Assembly: GCA_021793515.1 (NCBI GenBank)
Contig: JAJYSP010000002.1
Span: forward strand, 113,624 to 177,623
Length of the DNA stretch: 64,000 nt
Source of the DNA: Actinomycetes bacterium
GTDB taxonomy: Bacteria; Actinomycetota; Acidimicrobiia; Acidimicrobiales; RAAP-2
Direction: 5' to 3'
A program made the position numbers and the translations under genes. Positions within the stretch are counted from its first letter, which is position 1; every line of letters starts with the position of its first letter. Shown one piece after another: positions 1 through 11,266 of the stretch. The notes below the pieces were generated by a model, which was not told where the DNA came from, did no database searches, and worked only from the letters and a program-made list of their open reading frames with translations.

Positions 1-519
1 ATACGAGACCTCTACCTCGACGCCTGGCACGACTACGTCGCGCACGTGCTCGCGGGCGTCGTTCCCTTCTCCCCCGTCGCGACGGCCTCGGAACGGGCGG
101 CCGCGCAGGCGCACTACGACGACGCGGTACGCGCCTCACGACCCGACGGCTTCGCCGAGACCCTCGACACCGTTCCGGCCATGCTCGTTGTCTGCGCCGA
201 TCTCTCGGTTCTCGCCGCCACCGACCGGGACCTCGACCGCTACCAGTTCATTGGTGGCGCATCGGTCTACCCGTTCGTGTGGAACATCCTGCTCGCGGCG
301 CGCGAACACGACCTCGGCGGAGTCATGACCACGGTGGCGGTGCGAAACGAACCAGACCTGCTAGCGGCTCTCAACATTCCAGCTGGCCACGCGGTGGCGG
401 CCGTCGTCGCCCTCGGGCACCCGAAGCATCGGGTGACGCGGTTGACACGTCGACACGTCTCGGCGTTCGCGACTGTCGACACCTTCGACGGAACCGCGCT
501 AGGCGAGGTCGCCGAGTAA
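1..519 (+). CDS. Nitroreductase-like family protein, 5'-truncated by window edge
   Basis: Open frame runs from base 1 through the ORF at 46..519; the FIGGASVYPFVWNILLAAREHDLGG...LLAALNIPAGHAVAAVVALGHP pattern resembles nitroreductase C-termini. Confidence 0.5.
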   Translation: MRDLYLDAWHDYVAHVLAGVVPFSPVATASERAAAQAHYDDAVRASRPDGFAETLDTVPAMLVVCADLSVLAATDRDLDRYQFIGGASVYPFVWNILLAAREHDLGGVMTTVAVRNEPDLLAALNIPAGHAVAAVVALGHPKHRVTRLTRRHVSAFATVDTFDGTALGEVAE

Positions 520-1662
520 TTCGACCGTGTCTTCACCCAGACGACGCGGACCTCGCCGGATGGGTGGACGTTGGCCGTCGATGAGCAACGGCGACCGCAT
601 GACGTTCGTCGGACCCGCTGGCGTCTCCATGACCCCCACGAAATCGCCGTTGGCGATCTGCGGCTGGGCGAAGGCCCCCGCCACGTCGAAGATCGGACCG
701 TGCGGCACGCCCGACGTGGCGAGCCGCTCGAGCCAGTAGTCCGTTGGTCGCGTTGCGAAGATCGCGTCGAGGGCCGTTCGCAGGGCCGCGAGGTCAGCGA
801 CTCGTGCGGCGTTGGTCGCCCACTCGGTTCGCGAACGGAGCATCTGGTCGTCGAGCATTGCGACCAGGCGCTCGTACTGTCCGTCAGTACCGACCGCGAG
901 AAGCACATAGCCATCTGCGGTCGTCACTGGACCGTAGGGGGCGATGCTCGGGTGATCGTTGCCTAGGCGTTTCGGGTTGACACCCGTCGAGAGGTAACCC
1001 TGCGCCTGGTTGATCAGCGCTGACATCGTCGACTCGAGCAACGGCGCTTCGAAGCGTCGAGCGTCGCGACCGACGGCCCTGGCGTACAGGCCCGTCAGGA
1101 GCCCGATCGTCGCGTACAGGCCGGTCACCACATCAGCCAGTGGTGAACCAACCTTGGTCGGCTCGCCGTCGCCGCGACCGGTCACACCCATCAGCCCCGA
1201 CCTCGCCTGCGCCAAGAGGTCAAAGGATGGCTGGGCGGCGACCGGACCGCCCGAGGTCGCCGGGGTGACGCTGACCCAGACGCAGTCGGGGTTCGCGTCG
1301 TGGAGTCGATCGATGTCGAGCGCGGCGAGTTGATTGGGAAGGTAGTTCTCAACGACCGCATCCGCTTGGCGCACCAGATCAATGATTGCCGCGACGTGCG
1401 CCGGATCGCGCAGGTCGGCCACGACGTTGCGACGGTGACGGTTCACGGCCAGGTAGTAGGTCGCGTCGTCGCCGATTCGCGGTGGCGCCAGCGCACGGAC
1501 GGGGTCACCGTCGGGGCCCTCCACCTTCACGACGTCCGCTCCGAGGTCGCCGGCGATCATCGCGCACAACGGACCCGCGAGCACCCGTGAGAAGTCGAGC
1601 ACACGCAGACCTTCCAGGGGAAGACCCGTGCCACGGTTCGACTCGTGTAGCTCCCAGCGCAC
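499..1662 (-). CDS. CaiB/BaiF (class III) CoA-transferase
   Basis: LPLEGLRVLDFSRVLAGPLCAMIAGDLGADVVKVEGPDGDPVR N-terminal signature. Confidence 0.92.
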   Translation of the reverse strand: MRWELHESNRGTGLPLEGLRVLDFSRVLAGPLCAMIAGDLGADVVKVEGPDGDPVRALAPPRIGDDATYYLAVNRHRRNVVADLRDPAHVAAIIDLVRQADAVVENYLPNQLAALDIDRLHDANPDCVWVSVTPATSGGPVAAQPSFDLLAQARSGLMGVTGRGDGEPTKVGSPLADVVTGLYATIGLLTGLYARAVGRDARRFEAPLLESTMSALINQAQGYLSTGVNPKRLGNDHPSIAPYGPVTTADGYVLLAVGTDGQYERLVAMLDDQMLRSRTEWATNAARVADLAALRTALDAIFATRPTDYWLERLATSGVPHGPIFDVAGAFAQPQIANGDFVGVMETPAGPTNVMRSPLLIDGQRPPIRRGPRRLGEDTVELLGDLA

Positions 1663-2435
1663 TAGAGCACTTTCGACAGAAAACTCTTCAAGCGCTCCGA
1701 GGACGGTGCCGTGAGGACCTGGCGCGGATCCCCCGACTCCTCGATGATCCCGCGATCGAGGAAGTACACCGTGTCGGCCACTTCGCGAGCGAATCCCATC
1801 TCGTGGGTGACCACGATCATGGTCATCCCACTGCGAGCCAGATCCTTCATGACGTCGAGCACTTCACCCACCAGTTCGGGGTCGAGTGCCGAGGTCGGCT
1901 CGTCGAAGAGCATCAACTTGGGCTCCATGGCCAGCGCCCGCGCGATGGCTACGCGTTGCTGCTGACCGCCGGAGAGTTGGCTCGGGTAGTTCTTCTCTTT
2001 CGCGTCGAGTCCCACTCGCGCCAGTAACTCACGCGCCCGCGTCGCCGCCGCGTCCGGTGCGACGTTCTTCACCTTCACCTGACCGATGGTGACGTTGTCG
2101 AGCACGGTGAGATGTTGAAAGAGGTTGAAACGCTGAAAGACCATTCCGATGCGTGAGCGCTCAACACAGATCTGCTTGTCACTGCGTTCGTAGAGCTTGC
2201 CGTCGCGCGCCTCGTAGCCCACCAGTTGACCATCGACGAGCAACTCGCCCGCGTCGTGCTTCTCCAGGTGATTGATGCAACGAAGCAGAGTGCTCTTGCC
2301 CGACCCGGAGGGTCCGATGAGGCACGTGACCTCGCCGCGGTTCACCGTGAGGTCAACGCCCTTCAATACCTCGATGCCGGAGTAGTGCTTGCACACCGCC
2401 CGAGCTTCGACCATGGGCACGACGTCCACGCTCAC
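1662..2435 (-). CDS. Polar amino-acid ABC transporter ATP-binding protein (GlnQ-like)
   Basis: Walker [39 protein letters not shown] start overlaps the permease stop (GTGA), so the longer 575-aa ORF is over-extended. Confidence 0.93.
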   Translation of the reverse strand: MSVDVVPMVEARAVCKHYSGIEVLKGVDLTVNRGEVTCLIGPSGSGKSTLLRCINHLEKHDAGELLVDGQLVGYEARDGKLYERSDKQICVERSRIGMVFQRFNLFQHLTVLDNVTIGQVKVKNVAPDAAATRARELLARVGLDAKEKNYPSQLSGGQQQRVAIARALAMEPKLMLFDEPTSALDPELVGEVLDVMKDLARSGMTMIVVTHEMGFAREVADTVYFLDRGIIEESGDPRQVLTAPSSERLKSFLSKVL

Positions 2436-3445
2436 GCTGAGGCCTCCCTCGTCATCGCCGGCCGGGGTGTACGGAACTTCGCCAGGATGCCCCTCGCGTC
2501 CTGGCGAAGGCGCGCGATCGGGGTCGGCGGTGGCGTCCGCTGCGCGCCACGCGCGAAGTGGCGCTCCAAGTAGAACTGGCCAATGGACAGCACGGTTGTG
2601 ATGATGAGGTACCAGACGCTCGCCGTGATCAACAGCGGCATGACCTCGTAGTTCGCGGCGTAGATGTTCTGGGCGGCACCGAGCACCTCGACCACGGAGA
2701 TGGCACTGGCGAGCGAGGTGGTCTTCAGCATCGAGATCACCTCGTTGCCCGTCGGCGGGATGATGACTCGCATGGCCTGAGGCAGCACCACCAGACGAAG
2801 GGTCTGGCCCCGAGTCATACCCAGTGAACTGGCCGCTTCGATCTGGCCCTCGTCTACGGCGATCAGCCCGGAGCGAGCGATCTCGGACATGTAGGCACCC
2901 TCGTTCAGTCCGAGACCGATCAACGCGGCGCGGAACGGGTTGAAGAGTGAAACAGCGTTGATGTGCAGGAACGCCACGTGCGTGAACGGAATACCGATCG
3001 ACAAGGACTGGTAGATCGCTGAGATGTTGAACCAGAAGAGCAACTGCACGTACACCGGGGTTCCCCGGAAGAACCAGGTGTAGCTCCAGGCCGTCGAGGA
3101 GAGCAACCGGTTCGGTGAGAGTCGCATCACGGCGATGGTGATGCCGAGCACGATCCCCATCACCATCGCGAGGATCGTCAACTCGATCGTCAAGAGCAGT
3201 CCGTGAAGGATCTCCGACGAGGTGAAGTAGTGGAACACGATGTTCCAACTGAAGCGCCAGTTGGTCACCGGGTGGCACGTCCGCAGCCCGTTCACCGTGT
3301 GGCACGACGTCTGCCCGGTGGAGACCTTGGAGAAGAGCGTGTGGACCAGCATGGCCACGACCACGATCATCACCGCACCGGCGATCCACCGTCCGACATG
3401 ACGGACGGGGACGACCTTTACCGCGTCGCCCCCGTCCGAAGTCAT
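2432..3445 (-). CDS. Amino-acid ABC transporter permease
   Basis: Hydrophobic; [33 protein letters not shown] permease motif; adjacent ATPase and binding protein. Confidence 0.92.
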   Translation of the reverse strand: MTSDGGDAVKVVPVRHVGRWIAGAVMIVVVAMLVHTLFSKVSTGQTSCHTVNGLRTCHPVTNWRFSWNIVFHYFTSSEILHGLLLTIELTILAMVMGIVLGITIAVMRLSPNRLLSSTAWSYTWFFRGTPVYVQLLFWFNISAIYQSLSIGIPFTHVAFLHINAVSLFNPFRAALIGLGLNEGAYMSEIARSGLIAVDEGQIEAASSLGMTRGQTLRLVVLPQAMRVIIPPTGNEVISMLKTTSLASAISVVEVLGAAQNIYAANYEVMPLLITASVWYLIITTVLSIGQFYLERHFARGAQRTPPPTPIARLRQDARGILAKFRTPRPAMTREASA

Positions 3446-3484
3446 GATTACGTTTCTAACACAACCGACAACGCAGATACGTTC

Positions 3485-4402
3485 CTACGAGGTCGCTCCG
3501 TTGAGTTGAATTCGAGCCACCGGCAGCGCACCCGCCTGGACGCCGTAGTGGGCCAGAATCGCGTGGTAGGTCCCGTTGGCGATCAGCACTTTCAGTGCCG
3601 CCTGGATCGCCTTGGCGAGCTGGTGGCCGGCCGCGGTCTTAGGCGTGGCGATGCCGTACGGTGCGACGTTGACGGCCTTACCGACGAGCTTGAATGCGCC
3701 CTTGGAGGTCGCCACGATGTAGCCGGCGATCTGGCTGTCCGCGAAACCGAACTGTGCGTGGCCCGACGAGACCGCGACGTTCGCCTCGGTCTGGGTCGAG
3801 AACGTCAGCACATTGAGCTTCTTGTTGGACGGGCAGCTCTTGGCGGCCGTCTGAGCATCTGTCTGCTCGACGGTACCGGTCTCGACTGCGACACTGTGGC
3901 CACAGAAGCTCTTCAAACCGGAGAAGCCGAACTTCGACGAGGACTTCGCGTACACGCCTTCACCGGCCTGGAAGTAGTCGACGAAGTTGACCTGGGCCTG
4001 GCGGGCCTTGGTGTCGGTGAACGACGAGTTGCCAATGACGTAGTGGCCCGACTTGATGCCGGCGATGATGTTGTCGAACGTGACGTTGTTCTCGACCACT
4101 TTCAGGCCGAGCGTCGTGGCGATCGCGTTGATCATGTCAACGTCGAAGCCGACCATCTTGGTCCCGTTCATGTACTCGTCGGGCGCGTACGTGGCGTCCG
4201 TCGCGACCTGTAACACCTTGCCCTTGTACGCCGCTGGCACCAACTTGGCCGCCGCGGCGTTGTAGTGCCCTGACGTGGACGCTCCCGCGACCGCGCTGGA
4301 GGCCAGAACGAGCGTTGCGACGCCCACCGTGGCCAGTGCTTGACGCACGCGTGAAATCCGCTGCATGAAATCTCCCTCACTGTTTACGCCGTTGTGACGC
4401 AA
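3485..4402 (-). CDS. Amino-acid ABC transporter substrate-binding protein
   Basis: Signal peptide, YAPDEYMNGTKMVGFDVDMINAIATTLGLKV family pattern. Confidence 0.9.
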   Translation of the reverse strand: MRHNGVNSEGDFMQRISRVRQALATVGVATLVLASSAVAGASTSGHYNAAAAKLVPAAYKGKVLQVATDATYAPDEYMNGTKMVGFDVDMINAIATTLGLKVVENNVTFDNIIAGIKSGHYVIGNSSFTDTKARQAQVNFVDYFQAGEGVYAKSSSKFGFSGLKSFCGHSVAVETGTVEQTDAQTAAKSCPSNKKLNVLTFSTQTEANVAVSSGHAQFGFADSQIAGYIVATSKGAFKLVGKAVNVAPYGIATPKTAAGHQLAKAIQAALKVLIANGTYHAILAHYGVQAGALPVARIQLNGATS

Positions 4403-4563
4403 CCGTTATTGTTATCAGATTGACCCGGTCAACGGGGGTCGGGCGACTGCGGGGTGTCGCGTTGCCTTCGCGCGAGATCGCCGAACACGAAGCCGCGCGA
4501 CAACTTCATCGATTTCTCCGACGTTTCCCCTCGTCGTACGGGTCGACCAGCAAGGTACCCGCC

Positions 4564-6003
4564 TCAAGTGACCCGCTGGGGCCACCGTCCGCGGCGATCG
4601 GGCCCAAGGACCATGTCGGTCAGGTCTCGACCAAGGTGCTCCTGACGCCAGACGAGCTGCTCCTGGGCGGCGGCGAGTACCCGGTCACCGTCGCGACACG
4701 GTGTGCGCCACGTCGGATCGGCGAGGAGGTCGTAGCACCGGTAGCTGCCGTCGCTGAATTGGACGTAGGCCACGTCCGTGCTCACTGAAACAGCCAGGTT
4801 TCGTCGGCTGAGCGAGCGGTCGTAAGGCCACGGCTCGCGCCTATCTCCCATGAACAAGTACCGATAGTCCCACTCATAGTGCGCGGCGTCTCGCCAGGGA
4901 ACATCGAGCCCGTCGAGCAGCGGGTTCAGGGACCGACCGTCGCACTGAGCTGGGGCGTCGACCCCGAGCGCGTCGGCGAGTGTCACCAGGATGTCCACGT
5001 TCTCGGTGAGGCGCTCGATCGTGGTGCCCACAGTGTCACGACGTGGATCGCGCCAGAGTCCGATCACGTGATAGCTCTGGGGAAAGAAGCCCAGCTTCTG
5101 GATGAGCCCATGATCGCCCAACTGGTCACCGTGGTCAGAGGTGACGACCACCAGGGTGTCGGACCACTCCCCCCGGTCCTCGATGGCCTGCAAGACGCGA
5201 CCCAGCTGCGCGTCGACTTCACTGATCATGCCGTAGTACTGAGCCCGAAGATGGCGCATCGCTCGGATCGACGTCGGCGCCGCGCTCTCCTCGTTCGACA
5301 GTGCGGCCTCGTGAAGTGGGTGTCGATCGACGTCGGTGGGCGGGATTGGTAGGTCGACGTCGTCAGGGTCGTACATGGTCGAGTAGCGACCAGCGGCGCC
5401 GTAGGGCGGATGGGGTCGCAGATAGCTCAGGTGCGCGAACCATCCCGCATCCTGGTGGCCGAGCCACTCAAGGAATCGCGAAGTGAGAAATCCGCTCAAC
5501 GAGTCGTCTTCGTGACGCTCCGGCTCACCTCGCAACGCGAGCGCCCAGCCACTCGGGACGTCATAACCCTTGCTGCGAAGATACTGGACCCACCCAGCCT
5601 GGCTCTCGGGCAGGTAGAGACCCACGGACATTCCGGGCAGGACACCGTCGTAGTCGTCGAGCCGTGGATCGTCGGCACCGATCGCGCCACGGGGATCGAG
5701 TCCCTGGTCGGTGTAGCCGAAGAGAGTCGGGTCATACCCCGCTTGACGAGCGACAGTCGCAACACTGGACACGCCGCTCGAAAGAGGCGTGCCGTTGGCC
5801 ACGACACGGTTGTTCATCTGGTACGTGCCGGTGTAGAGCGCCGCACGCCCGGGCGCGCACGGAGCAGCCTGGGAGTAGTGACGGGCGAGGCGTACTCCCT
5901 CGTGCGCGATTCGATCGAGGTTCGGTGTGGTTACGAGCTGGTGGCCCGCCGCGGCGAAGGCGTCACCCCGAAACTGATCGAGGGTGACGAACAAGACGTT
6001 CAC
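4564..6003 (-). CDS. Sulfatase family protein
   Basis: MNVLFVTLDQFRGDAF...CAPGRAALYTG (C-x-P-x-R formylglycine motif), VVVTSDHGDQLGDHG. Confidence 0.92.
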   Translation of the reverse strand: MNVLFVTLDQFRGDAFAAAGHQLVTTPNLDRIAHEGVRLARHYSQAAPCAPGRAALYTGTYQMNNRVVANGTPLSSGVSSVATVARQAGYDPTLFGYTDQGLDPRGAIGADDPRLDDYDGVLPGMSVGLYLPESQAGWVQYLRSKGYDVPSGWALALRGEPERHEDDSLSGFLTSRFLEWLGHQDAGWFAHLSYLRPHPPYGAAGRYSTMYDPDDVDLPIPPTDVDRHPLHEAALSNEESAAPTSIRAMRHLRAQYYGMISEVDAQLGRVLQAIEDRGEWSDTLVVVTSDHGDQLGDHGLIQKLGFFPQSYHVIGLWRDPRRDTVGTTIERLTENVDILVTLADALGVDAPAQCDGRSLNPLLDGLDVPWRDAAHYEWDYRYLFMGDRREPWPYDRSLSRRNLAVSVSTDVAYVQFSDGSYRCYDLLADPTWRTPCRDGDRVLAAAQEQLVWRQEHLGRDLTDMVLGPDRRGRWPQRVT

Positions 6004-6929
6004 GGTCGTTCGACGAGCCGATGCATATGTGTGGCGAGGTCGTCGACGATCGCCAGCGCCTCAGGGAACATCCCACCGAGGCGGATGAAGCCGTGGACCA
6101 TGCCCTCAGCCTCCAAGAGTTCCACGCGTACCCCGTAGTGCTCGAGCAGGCCCGCGTAGGCGACCGCCTCATCGCGCAACGGGTCACAAGAAGCCACGAC
6201 CACGATCGCCGGCGGCGAGGCCGCGAGATCGGTGTTGAGCAATGGCGAGACCCTCGGGTCCGTCGGATCTGCGCCGGCGAGGTACTGGGCGTAGTCGTAG
6301 CGCAGATGGTCGAGCTCGAGCCAGTAACCGGTGCCGTACGCGTGTGCCGAGTCGGTCAACATCTCAGGTCCGAGCGTCGGGTAGAGCAGTACCTGGGCAC
6401 CGATCCCGAGCCCCTCGTGACGCGTGATCGTCGCGGCCACGGTGGCCAGGGTCGCCCCGGCCGAGTCACCCATGACGAACATCGTCGCCGCGGAGTCGCC
6501 GTACTCATCGCGGTGTGCGGACACGTGGCGCAGCACGTCGACGACGTCATCGAGGCCAGCTGGAAACGGGTGTTCGGGCGCGAGCCGGTAGTCGACCGCG
6601 AGTAATCGCATACCCGTGTCGACCGCGAGGCGGCGACAGACTCCGTCGTGGGTCTCGAGGTCACCGACGACGAACGATCCCCCGTGGAAGTAGACCACGA
6701 AACCTCGGGCCTCGTCACCGGCGGGAACGTACAGGCGCCCGGCAATAGTACGACCGGACAGGTCGAACCGGCACTCGCGGACCTCGGCGAGCGGTTCGGG
6801 CGTCGGCCACAAGGCGGTCGCCCCCTCGCGATAGGCGACCCGGCGCCGTTCGATGTCTATGGACGAGGGGTGCGGCGCGGGATTCGCGCGAATGTCGTCC
6901 ACGTAACGTTGCAGTGCCGGATGAATCAT
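6000..6929 (-). CDS. Alpha/beta hydrolase, HSL-type esterase
   Basis: FHGGSF oxyanion motif, GDSAGA nucleophile elbow, EGMVHGF His region. Confidence 0.92.
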   Translation of the reverse strand: MIHPALQRYVDDIRANPAPHPSSIDIERRRVAYREGATALWPTPEPLAEVRECRFDLSGRTIAGRLYVPAGDEARGFVVYFHGGSFVVGDLETHDGVCRRLAVDTGMRLLAVDYRLAPEHPFPAGLDDVVDVLRHVSAHRDEYGDSAATMFVMGDSAGATLATVAATITRHEGLGIGAQVLLYPTLGPEMLTDSAHAYGTGYWLELDHLRYDYAQYLAGADPTDPRVSPLLNTDLAASPPAIVVVASCDPLRDEAVAYAGLLEHYGVRVELLEAEGMVHGFIRLGGMFPEALAIVDDLATHMHRLVERP

Positions 6930-6949
6930 GGAACCTCCTGGCGTGCAGC

Positions 6950-8203
6950 CTAGGCACCACCCTCACGGTGCTGCGACAGAATTCCCATCGCCGTGGCCGA
7001 CTCGGTCAACGAACCTCGGGCCCGCGGATTGGCCGCGTGCTCGATGATCGCGGTCGCCTGATCGCCCTGGCTGTGCCCGAAGATCGACGCGATGCCCTGC
7101 TCGGTGATGATGGCGCTGTGCTGAAACGAGCACACCGGATTGGACAACAGCGGCACGATCGTGGACTGGTCGGACTTGTCGTGCCAGGACCGCAGCGCGA
7201 GTACCGCCTGCCCGCCACGAGAGTGCAGGGCACCGCTCACGAAGTCGGGCTGCCCCCCGAAGCCCGAGTAGACGTTCCCGTGGACGTAGCTGGCGTTGGC
7301 TTGGGCGAAGAGGTCGACTTCGAGTGCAGTGTTGATCGACAGCATCGACGTCTGTTCGGCGATGCGGGCCGGGTTGTTCGCAACCTCGGTTCGACGCATG
7401 ACGACCCGGGGATTGCGATGGACCCACCGGTAGAGATCCGGGGTCCCGTAGAGGAAGGTCGACGTGATCACACGATCGGGGTCAATGCTGCCCGAGCGGT
7501 CCAATCCCATGACGCCGTCACTGATCATCTCGGACCACACGCCGAGGTGCCGGTACCCGTGCATGAAGGTGAGCGCCGCGTCGGGCAACAGGCCGATGCC
7601 CATCTGCAGCGTCGAACCATCACCAGCCAGCGACGCGATGTGCTCACCGATGCTCGCCGCAGCCGGGTCAACCTCGCGTTCAGGCGGCGACGGGAGTGGC
7701 TCGTCGACCTCAAGGGCGAGGTCGACGAGCTCGACGTCGATCTCGCCGTCACCGACCGTGTAGGGCATCTGGGGGTTGACCTGGGCGATGACGAGGCCCC
7801 CACGTCGTCTCACCTCGTGTATGGCGGCCGGCATGATGTTCACCTCAATGCCCAAGGAGATCCGGCCCCGGTGCGGCGTCGACGACTGCACGAGGACGAC
7901 GTCTGGCGGTCGGGATGTCGCAAAGAGCCGCGGCACGAGAGACAGTCGCATCGGCAGGAACTCGACGTTCGGGGACCGTCGCACACCCTCACCGAGGAAC
8001 GGGGACTCCGTGATGAGGCCCACGCGTTCGGGCCACCCACGCTGTGGATTCAATACGAAAGCCCGATACCGCTCGAGCGTCCGGTCGATGATACCGAGCA
8101 AGGTCCAGGGCGTCGCGAAGTTCCCGGACACGACGACGCGAGGCTCGCGGACGGTCACTGCGGCAACGCGACGTTCGATCTCCCCTGCGCCAACGCTCAG
8201 CAT
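6950..8203 (-). CDS. Acetyl-CoA hydrolase/transferase family (4-hydroxybutyrate CoA-transferase-like)
   Basis: GIGLLPDAALTFM, VYSGFGGQPDFVSGALHSRGGQAVLAL, ITEQGIASI motifs. Confidence 0.85.
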   Translation of the reverse strand: MLSVGAGEIERRVAAVTVREPRVVVSGNFATPWTLLGIIDRTLERYRAFVLNPQRGWPERVGLITESPFLGEGVRRSPNVEFLPMRLSLVPRLFATSRPPDVVLVQSSTPHRGRISLGIEVNIMPAAIHEVRRRGGLVIAQVNPQMPYTVGDGEIDVELVDLALEVDEPLPSPPEREVDPAAASIGEHIASLAGDGSTLQMGIGLLPDAALTFMHGYRHLGVWSEMISDGVMGLDRSGSIDPDRVITSTFLYGTPDLYRWVHRNPRVVMRRTEVANNPARIAEQTSMLSINTALEVDLFAQANASYVHGNVYSGFGGQPDFVSGALHSRGGQAVLALRSWHDKSDQSTIVPLLSNPVCSFQHSAIITEQGIASIFGHSQGDQATAIIEHAANPRARGSLTESATAMGILSQHREGGA

Positions 8204-8351
8204 GCCGCTCCTCGGTCATCCCCAGTGTGGCAGGTGAATCCGAGGTCACCCCATCGATTTGGTGGATAATTCCTATCGACAGATACCAACAGCACAGCAG
8301 GCATCGCGAACGACTTCGGGTCGTCGGCCGACTGGGCCGACACTTCTCTGG

Positions 8352-8424
8352 AGCGGACGACCGGGCTCGAACCGGCGACCTCGACCTTGGCAAGGTCGCG
8401 CTCTACCAACTGAGCTACGTCCGC
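8352..8424 (-). tRNA. tRNA-Gly (GCC)
   Basis: Cloverleaf: GCGGACG/CGTCCGC acceptor, GGTTCGAGCCC T-arm, anticodon loop TTGCCAA. Confidence 0.93.
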
Positions 8425-8488
8425 GTCGAGGTCCAGTGTAGCCGACGCGCGCGGCACCTGGCCAGCTCAACGAGCCAGTCGCCGCCCG

Positions 8489-8923
8489 TCACCGACCTGA
8501 GCTGCCAAAGCCCCCGGCGCCGCGCTCGGAGTCCGGCAACTCGTCCACCGCACGGAGTGTCACCGCGGGTACCGCGGTGATGACGAGCTGTGCGACCCGG
8601 TCGCCCACGTGCACCTGGTACTCGCGCTGTGGGTCGTGGTTCACGAGTGCCACGCGGATCTCGCCGCGATAGCCCGAGTCAATCAGCCCCGGCGCGTTCG
8701 CGCACGTCACACCGTGGTTGATGGCCAATCCACTTCGTGGCAACACCAGTCCGGCGAAACCCTCGGGGATCGCAATCGCGAGACCCGTACCGACCAAGGC
8801 ACGACCGCCGCCCGGAGCGAGCCGGTGCTCCTCCACCGCAACTAGATCAAAGCCGGCGTCGCCGTTATTGGCCCGGTGTGGCGCAACGGCGTCTTCTCGT
8901 AACGTCGTGTACGCGATCTCCAT
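8489..8923 (-). CDS. dut: dUTP diphosphatase
   Basis: NNGDAGFDLVA, LVLPRSGLAINHGVTCANAPGLIDSGYRGEIRV, GAGGFGSSGR motif 5. Confidence 0.95.
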   Translation of the reverse strand: MEIAYTTLREDAVAPHRANNGDAGFDLVAVEEHRLAPGGGRALVGTGLAIAIPEGFAGLVLPRSGLAINHGVTCANAPGLIDSGYRGEIRVALVNHDPQREYQVHVGDRVAQLVITAVPAVTLRAVDELPDSERGAGGFGSSGR

Positions 8924-8970
8924 CCGTCCGAGACTACCGTCGCTTCGCCACGCGTAGGTAGTGTCAAGGG

Positions 8971-9516
8971 ATGCTTGCCTGGATGGATCTTGAGATGACC
9001 GGACTCGAGCCGGACCGCCACGTGATCGTCGAGATCGCCACGATCATCACTGACGATCACCTTGCGGTGATCGCTGAAGGTCCTGATCTGGTGCTCGGCG
9101 CCACCGAGGAACAGTTGAGTCACATGGGCGACTTCGTCACCCAGATGCACACCAAGTCCGGGCTTCTCGAAGCCATCCGTACCTCGACGACAACCATGGT
9201 CGACGCCGAGCGCGCCACACTCGCCTTCTTGCGCCAACACATCAGCGAACCCGCCACGGTGCCGTTGTGCGGCAACTCCATCGGAACCGATCGACGCTTC
9301 CTTCAGCACTACATGCCCGAACTCGAGTCGTTCTTCCACTATCGCAACGTCGACGTCTCGACAATCAAAGAGCTCGCCCGTCGGTGGCACCCCGACGTGT
9401 TGGCCTCGATGCCCGAGAAGGAGACGAACCACCGGGCGTTGGACGACATCCGTGAATCGATCGCCGAGCTCGCGCACTACCGGGACCAGTTGTTCGCCCG
9501 TCCGCCGTCCGAGTAG
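8971..9516 (+). CDS. orn: Oligoribonuclease (DEDDh)
   Basis: WMDLEMTGLEPDRHVIVEIATIITD, LCGNSIGTDRRFL, NHRALDDIRESI. Confidence 0.95.
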   Translation: MLAWMDLEMTGLEPDRHVIVEIATIITDDHLAVIAEGPDLVLGATEEQLSHMGDFVTQMHTKSGLLEAIRTSTTTMVDAERATLAFLRQHISEPATVPLCGNSIGTDRRFLQHYMPELESFFHYRNVDVSTIKELARRWHPDVLASMPEKETNHRALDDIRESIAELAHYRDQLFARPPSE

Positions 9517-9526
9517 CCTCACGTCG

Positions 9527-11266
9527 ATGAGCGACGAGCCGCTTTCCCTGGCGGCGGCAACGGTCCGTTTGACGGCGCCGGGTCAGGTCTTCGAACTCGA
9601 GGACCGAGTGGTCGGTGACGTCGCAATGACCGTGTGGAAAAACGCTCCGTCAACACTGCGAGATGTCCTCGAGATGACCCGTCGCTATGGTGAGCGCGAG
9701 TTCCTGGTCTACGACGACGAACGCGTCACCTTCGAAGCGCACTATCGACGCGCCGCTACGTTGACCCACCGATTGCACGACCTCGGCGTCCGAGTCGGCG
9801 ATCGGGTCGCGATCGCGGCGCGCAATTTGCCGGACTGGGTTTGCGCGTACTGGGGAATCGTCACGATGGGGGCTATCGCGGTGCCGCTCAACGCCTGGTG
9901 GACCGCCGACGAGCTCCGCTACGGCCTCGCCGACTCCGGGGCACGGGTCTTGTTCGTCGATGAGGAACGCCTCGACCGTGTCCGAACGTTGTCCGACGAA
10001 CTGAGCGATGTGGAACACGTCATCGTGTTTCGATCGAGCGGGTCAGGCGAGCCCGTCGCCGTCGAGCACGATCGAGACCGTGTCGTGGACTTCGATGACC
10101 TGATCGGGACTGTGGAGCTCGACGCGGAACCCATCGATGCGCCACTCGAGCCCGACGATGACGCCACGATCTTCTACACGTCGGGTACGACGGGACGGCC
10201 CAAGGGCGCGGTGGCGACCCATCGAAACATCATCACCAACCTGATGAACCTCTTCTTCATCAGCCAACGCTCGTCGCTTCGCTTCGGCGATGGACCGACC
10301 GACGCTACGACGTATCCGATCGCCAACCTACTCAACATCCCGCTCTTCCACGCCACCGGTTGCCTAGCCGTCATGGTGGTGAACGCGGCCGCCGGCGGCC
10401 GATTGGTGATGATGCACCACTTCGATGCCGGCCAGGCACTGGCACTCATCGAACGTGAGCGAATCACTGCTTTCGGTGGTGTGCCGACCGTCGTCATGCA
10501 GATTCTCGATCACCCCGACTTCCAACGCTTCGACACGTCGAGCGTTCGCCTCGTCTCCTACGGCGGTGCGCCAGCCCCGCCCGAGCTGGTCAAGCGGATC
10601 GGTCAGGCGTTTCGACTCGCCCAACCCGGCAATGGCTACGGCCTGACCGAGACAGCCGCGGCCGTGGCCCTGAACAATGGCCCCGATTACGTACTGCGCC
10701 CATCGAGTTGCGGGACGGCGGTCCCGGTCTGTCGCGTGGCGGTCGTGCCCGAGGGCTTCCTCGGTGACGATCCACCCGAAATTAACGAGGCGGGCCAGGT
10801 CGGTGAACTCTGGATCAAGGGGCCCAATGTGGTGCGGGGCTACTGGAACAAACCCGAGGAGACGAAGCGCTCCTTCAGCCACGGATGGCTGCACACCGGC
10901 GATATCGGCCGGATCGATGATGACGGTTTCATCTACATCGTCGACCGCGCCAAGGACATGATCATCCGAGGCGGCGAGAACGTGTCATCCGTTGCGGTCG
11001 AAGCCGCGCTCTTCGAGCACCCCGACGTCGCCGACTGCGCCGTGATCGGGGTTCCCCACCCTGTCCTCGGCGAAGAGGTTGCCGCCGTCATCGTCGTGCG
11101 ACCAGGACGCGTCCTACGCGCCGAGGAGCTCAGTCGGCACGTGAGTCACCGACTCGCCCACTTCGAAGTTCCGACCCGGTACTACTTTCGTGGCGACCCG
11201 CTCCCACGTAACCCCCAGGGCAAGGTGCTCAAACGAGCACTACGCGAGTCGCTACTCGCCAACTGA
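9527..11266 (+). CDS. Class I adenylate-forming acyl-CoA synthetase
   Basis: [16 protein letters not shown]-binding motif, GYGLTE, HTGDIG, C-terminal [14 protein letters not shown] at 9527 preferred to the 9452 start inside orn. Confidence 0.93.
   Translation: MSDEPLSLAAATVRLTAPGQVFELEDRVVGDVAMTVWKNAPSTLRDVLEMTRRYGEREFLVYDDERVTFEAHYRRAATLTHRLHDLGVRVGDRVAIAARNLPDWVCAYWGIVTMGAIAVPLNAWWTADELRYGLADSGARVLFVDEERLDRVRTLSDELSDVEHVIVFRSSGSGEPVAVEHDRDRVVDFDDLIGTVELDAEPIDAPLEPDDDATIFYTSGTTGRPKGAVATHRNIITNLMNLFFISQRSSLRFGDGPTDATTYPIANLLNIPLFHATGCLAVMVVNAAAGGRLVMMHHFDAGQALALIERERITAFGGVPTVVMQILDHPDFQRFDTSSVRLVSYGGAPAPPELVKRIGQAFRLAQPGNGYGLTETAAAVALNNGPDYVLRPSSCGTAVPVCRVAVVPEGFLGDDPPEINEAGQVGELWIKGPNVVRGYWNKPEETKRSFSHGWLHTGDIGRIDDDGFIYIVDRAKDMIIRGGENVSSVAVEAALFEHPDVADCAVIGVPHPVLGEEVAAVIVVRPGRVLRAEELSRHVSHRLAHFEVPTRYYFRGDPLPRNPQGKVLKRALRESLLAN

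Noticed and set aside
1662-3389. 575-aa minus ORF as one protein
   Set aside because: Only the last 258 codons are an ABC ATPase; the upstream part is an out-of-frame shadow of the permease gene.
3203-4213. 336-aa plus-strand ORF
   Set aside because: Antisense to the ABC permease and binding protein; low-complexity Arg/Asp/Val/Gly composition.
6914-8269. 451-aa plus-strand ORF
   Set aside because: Antisense shadow of the CoA-hydrolase gene; Arg/Asp/His-rich translation typical of GC-rich antisense frames, no family motifs.
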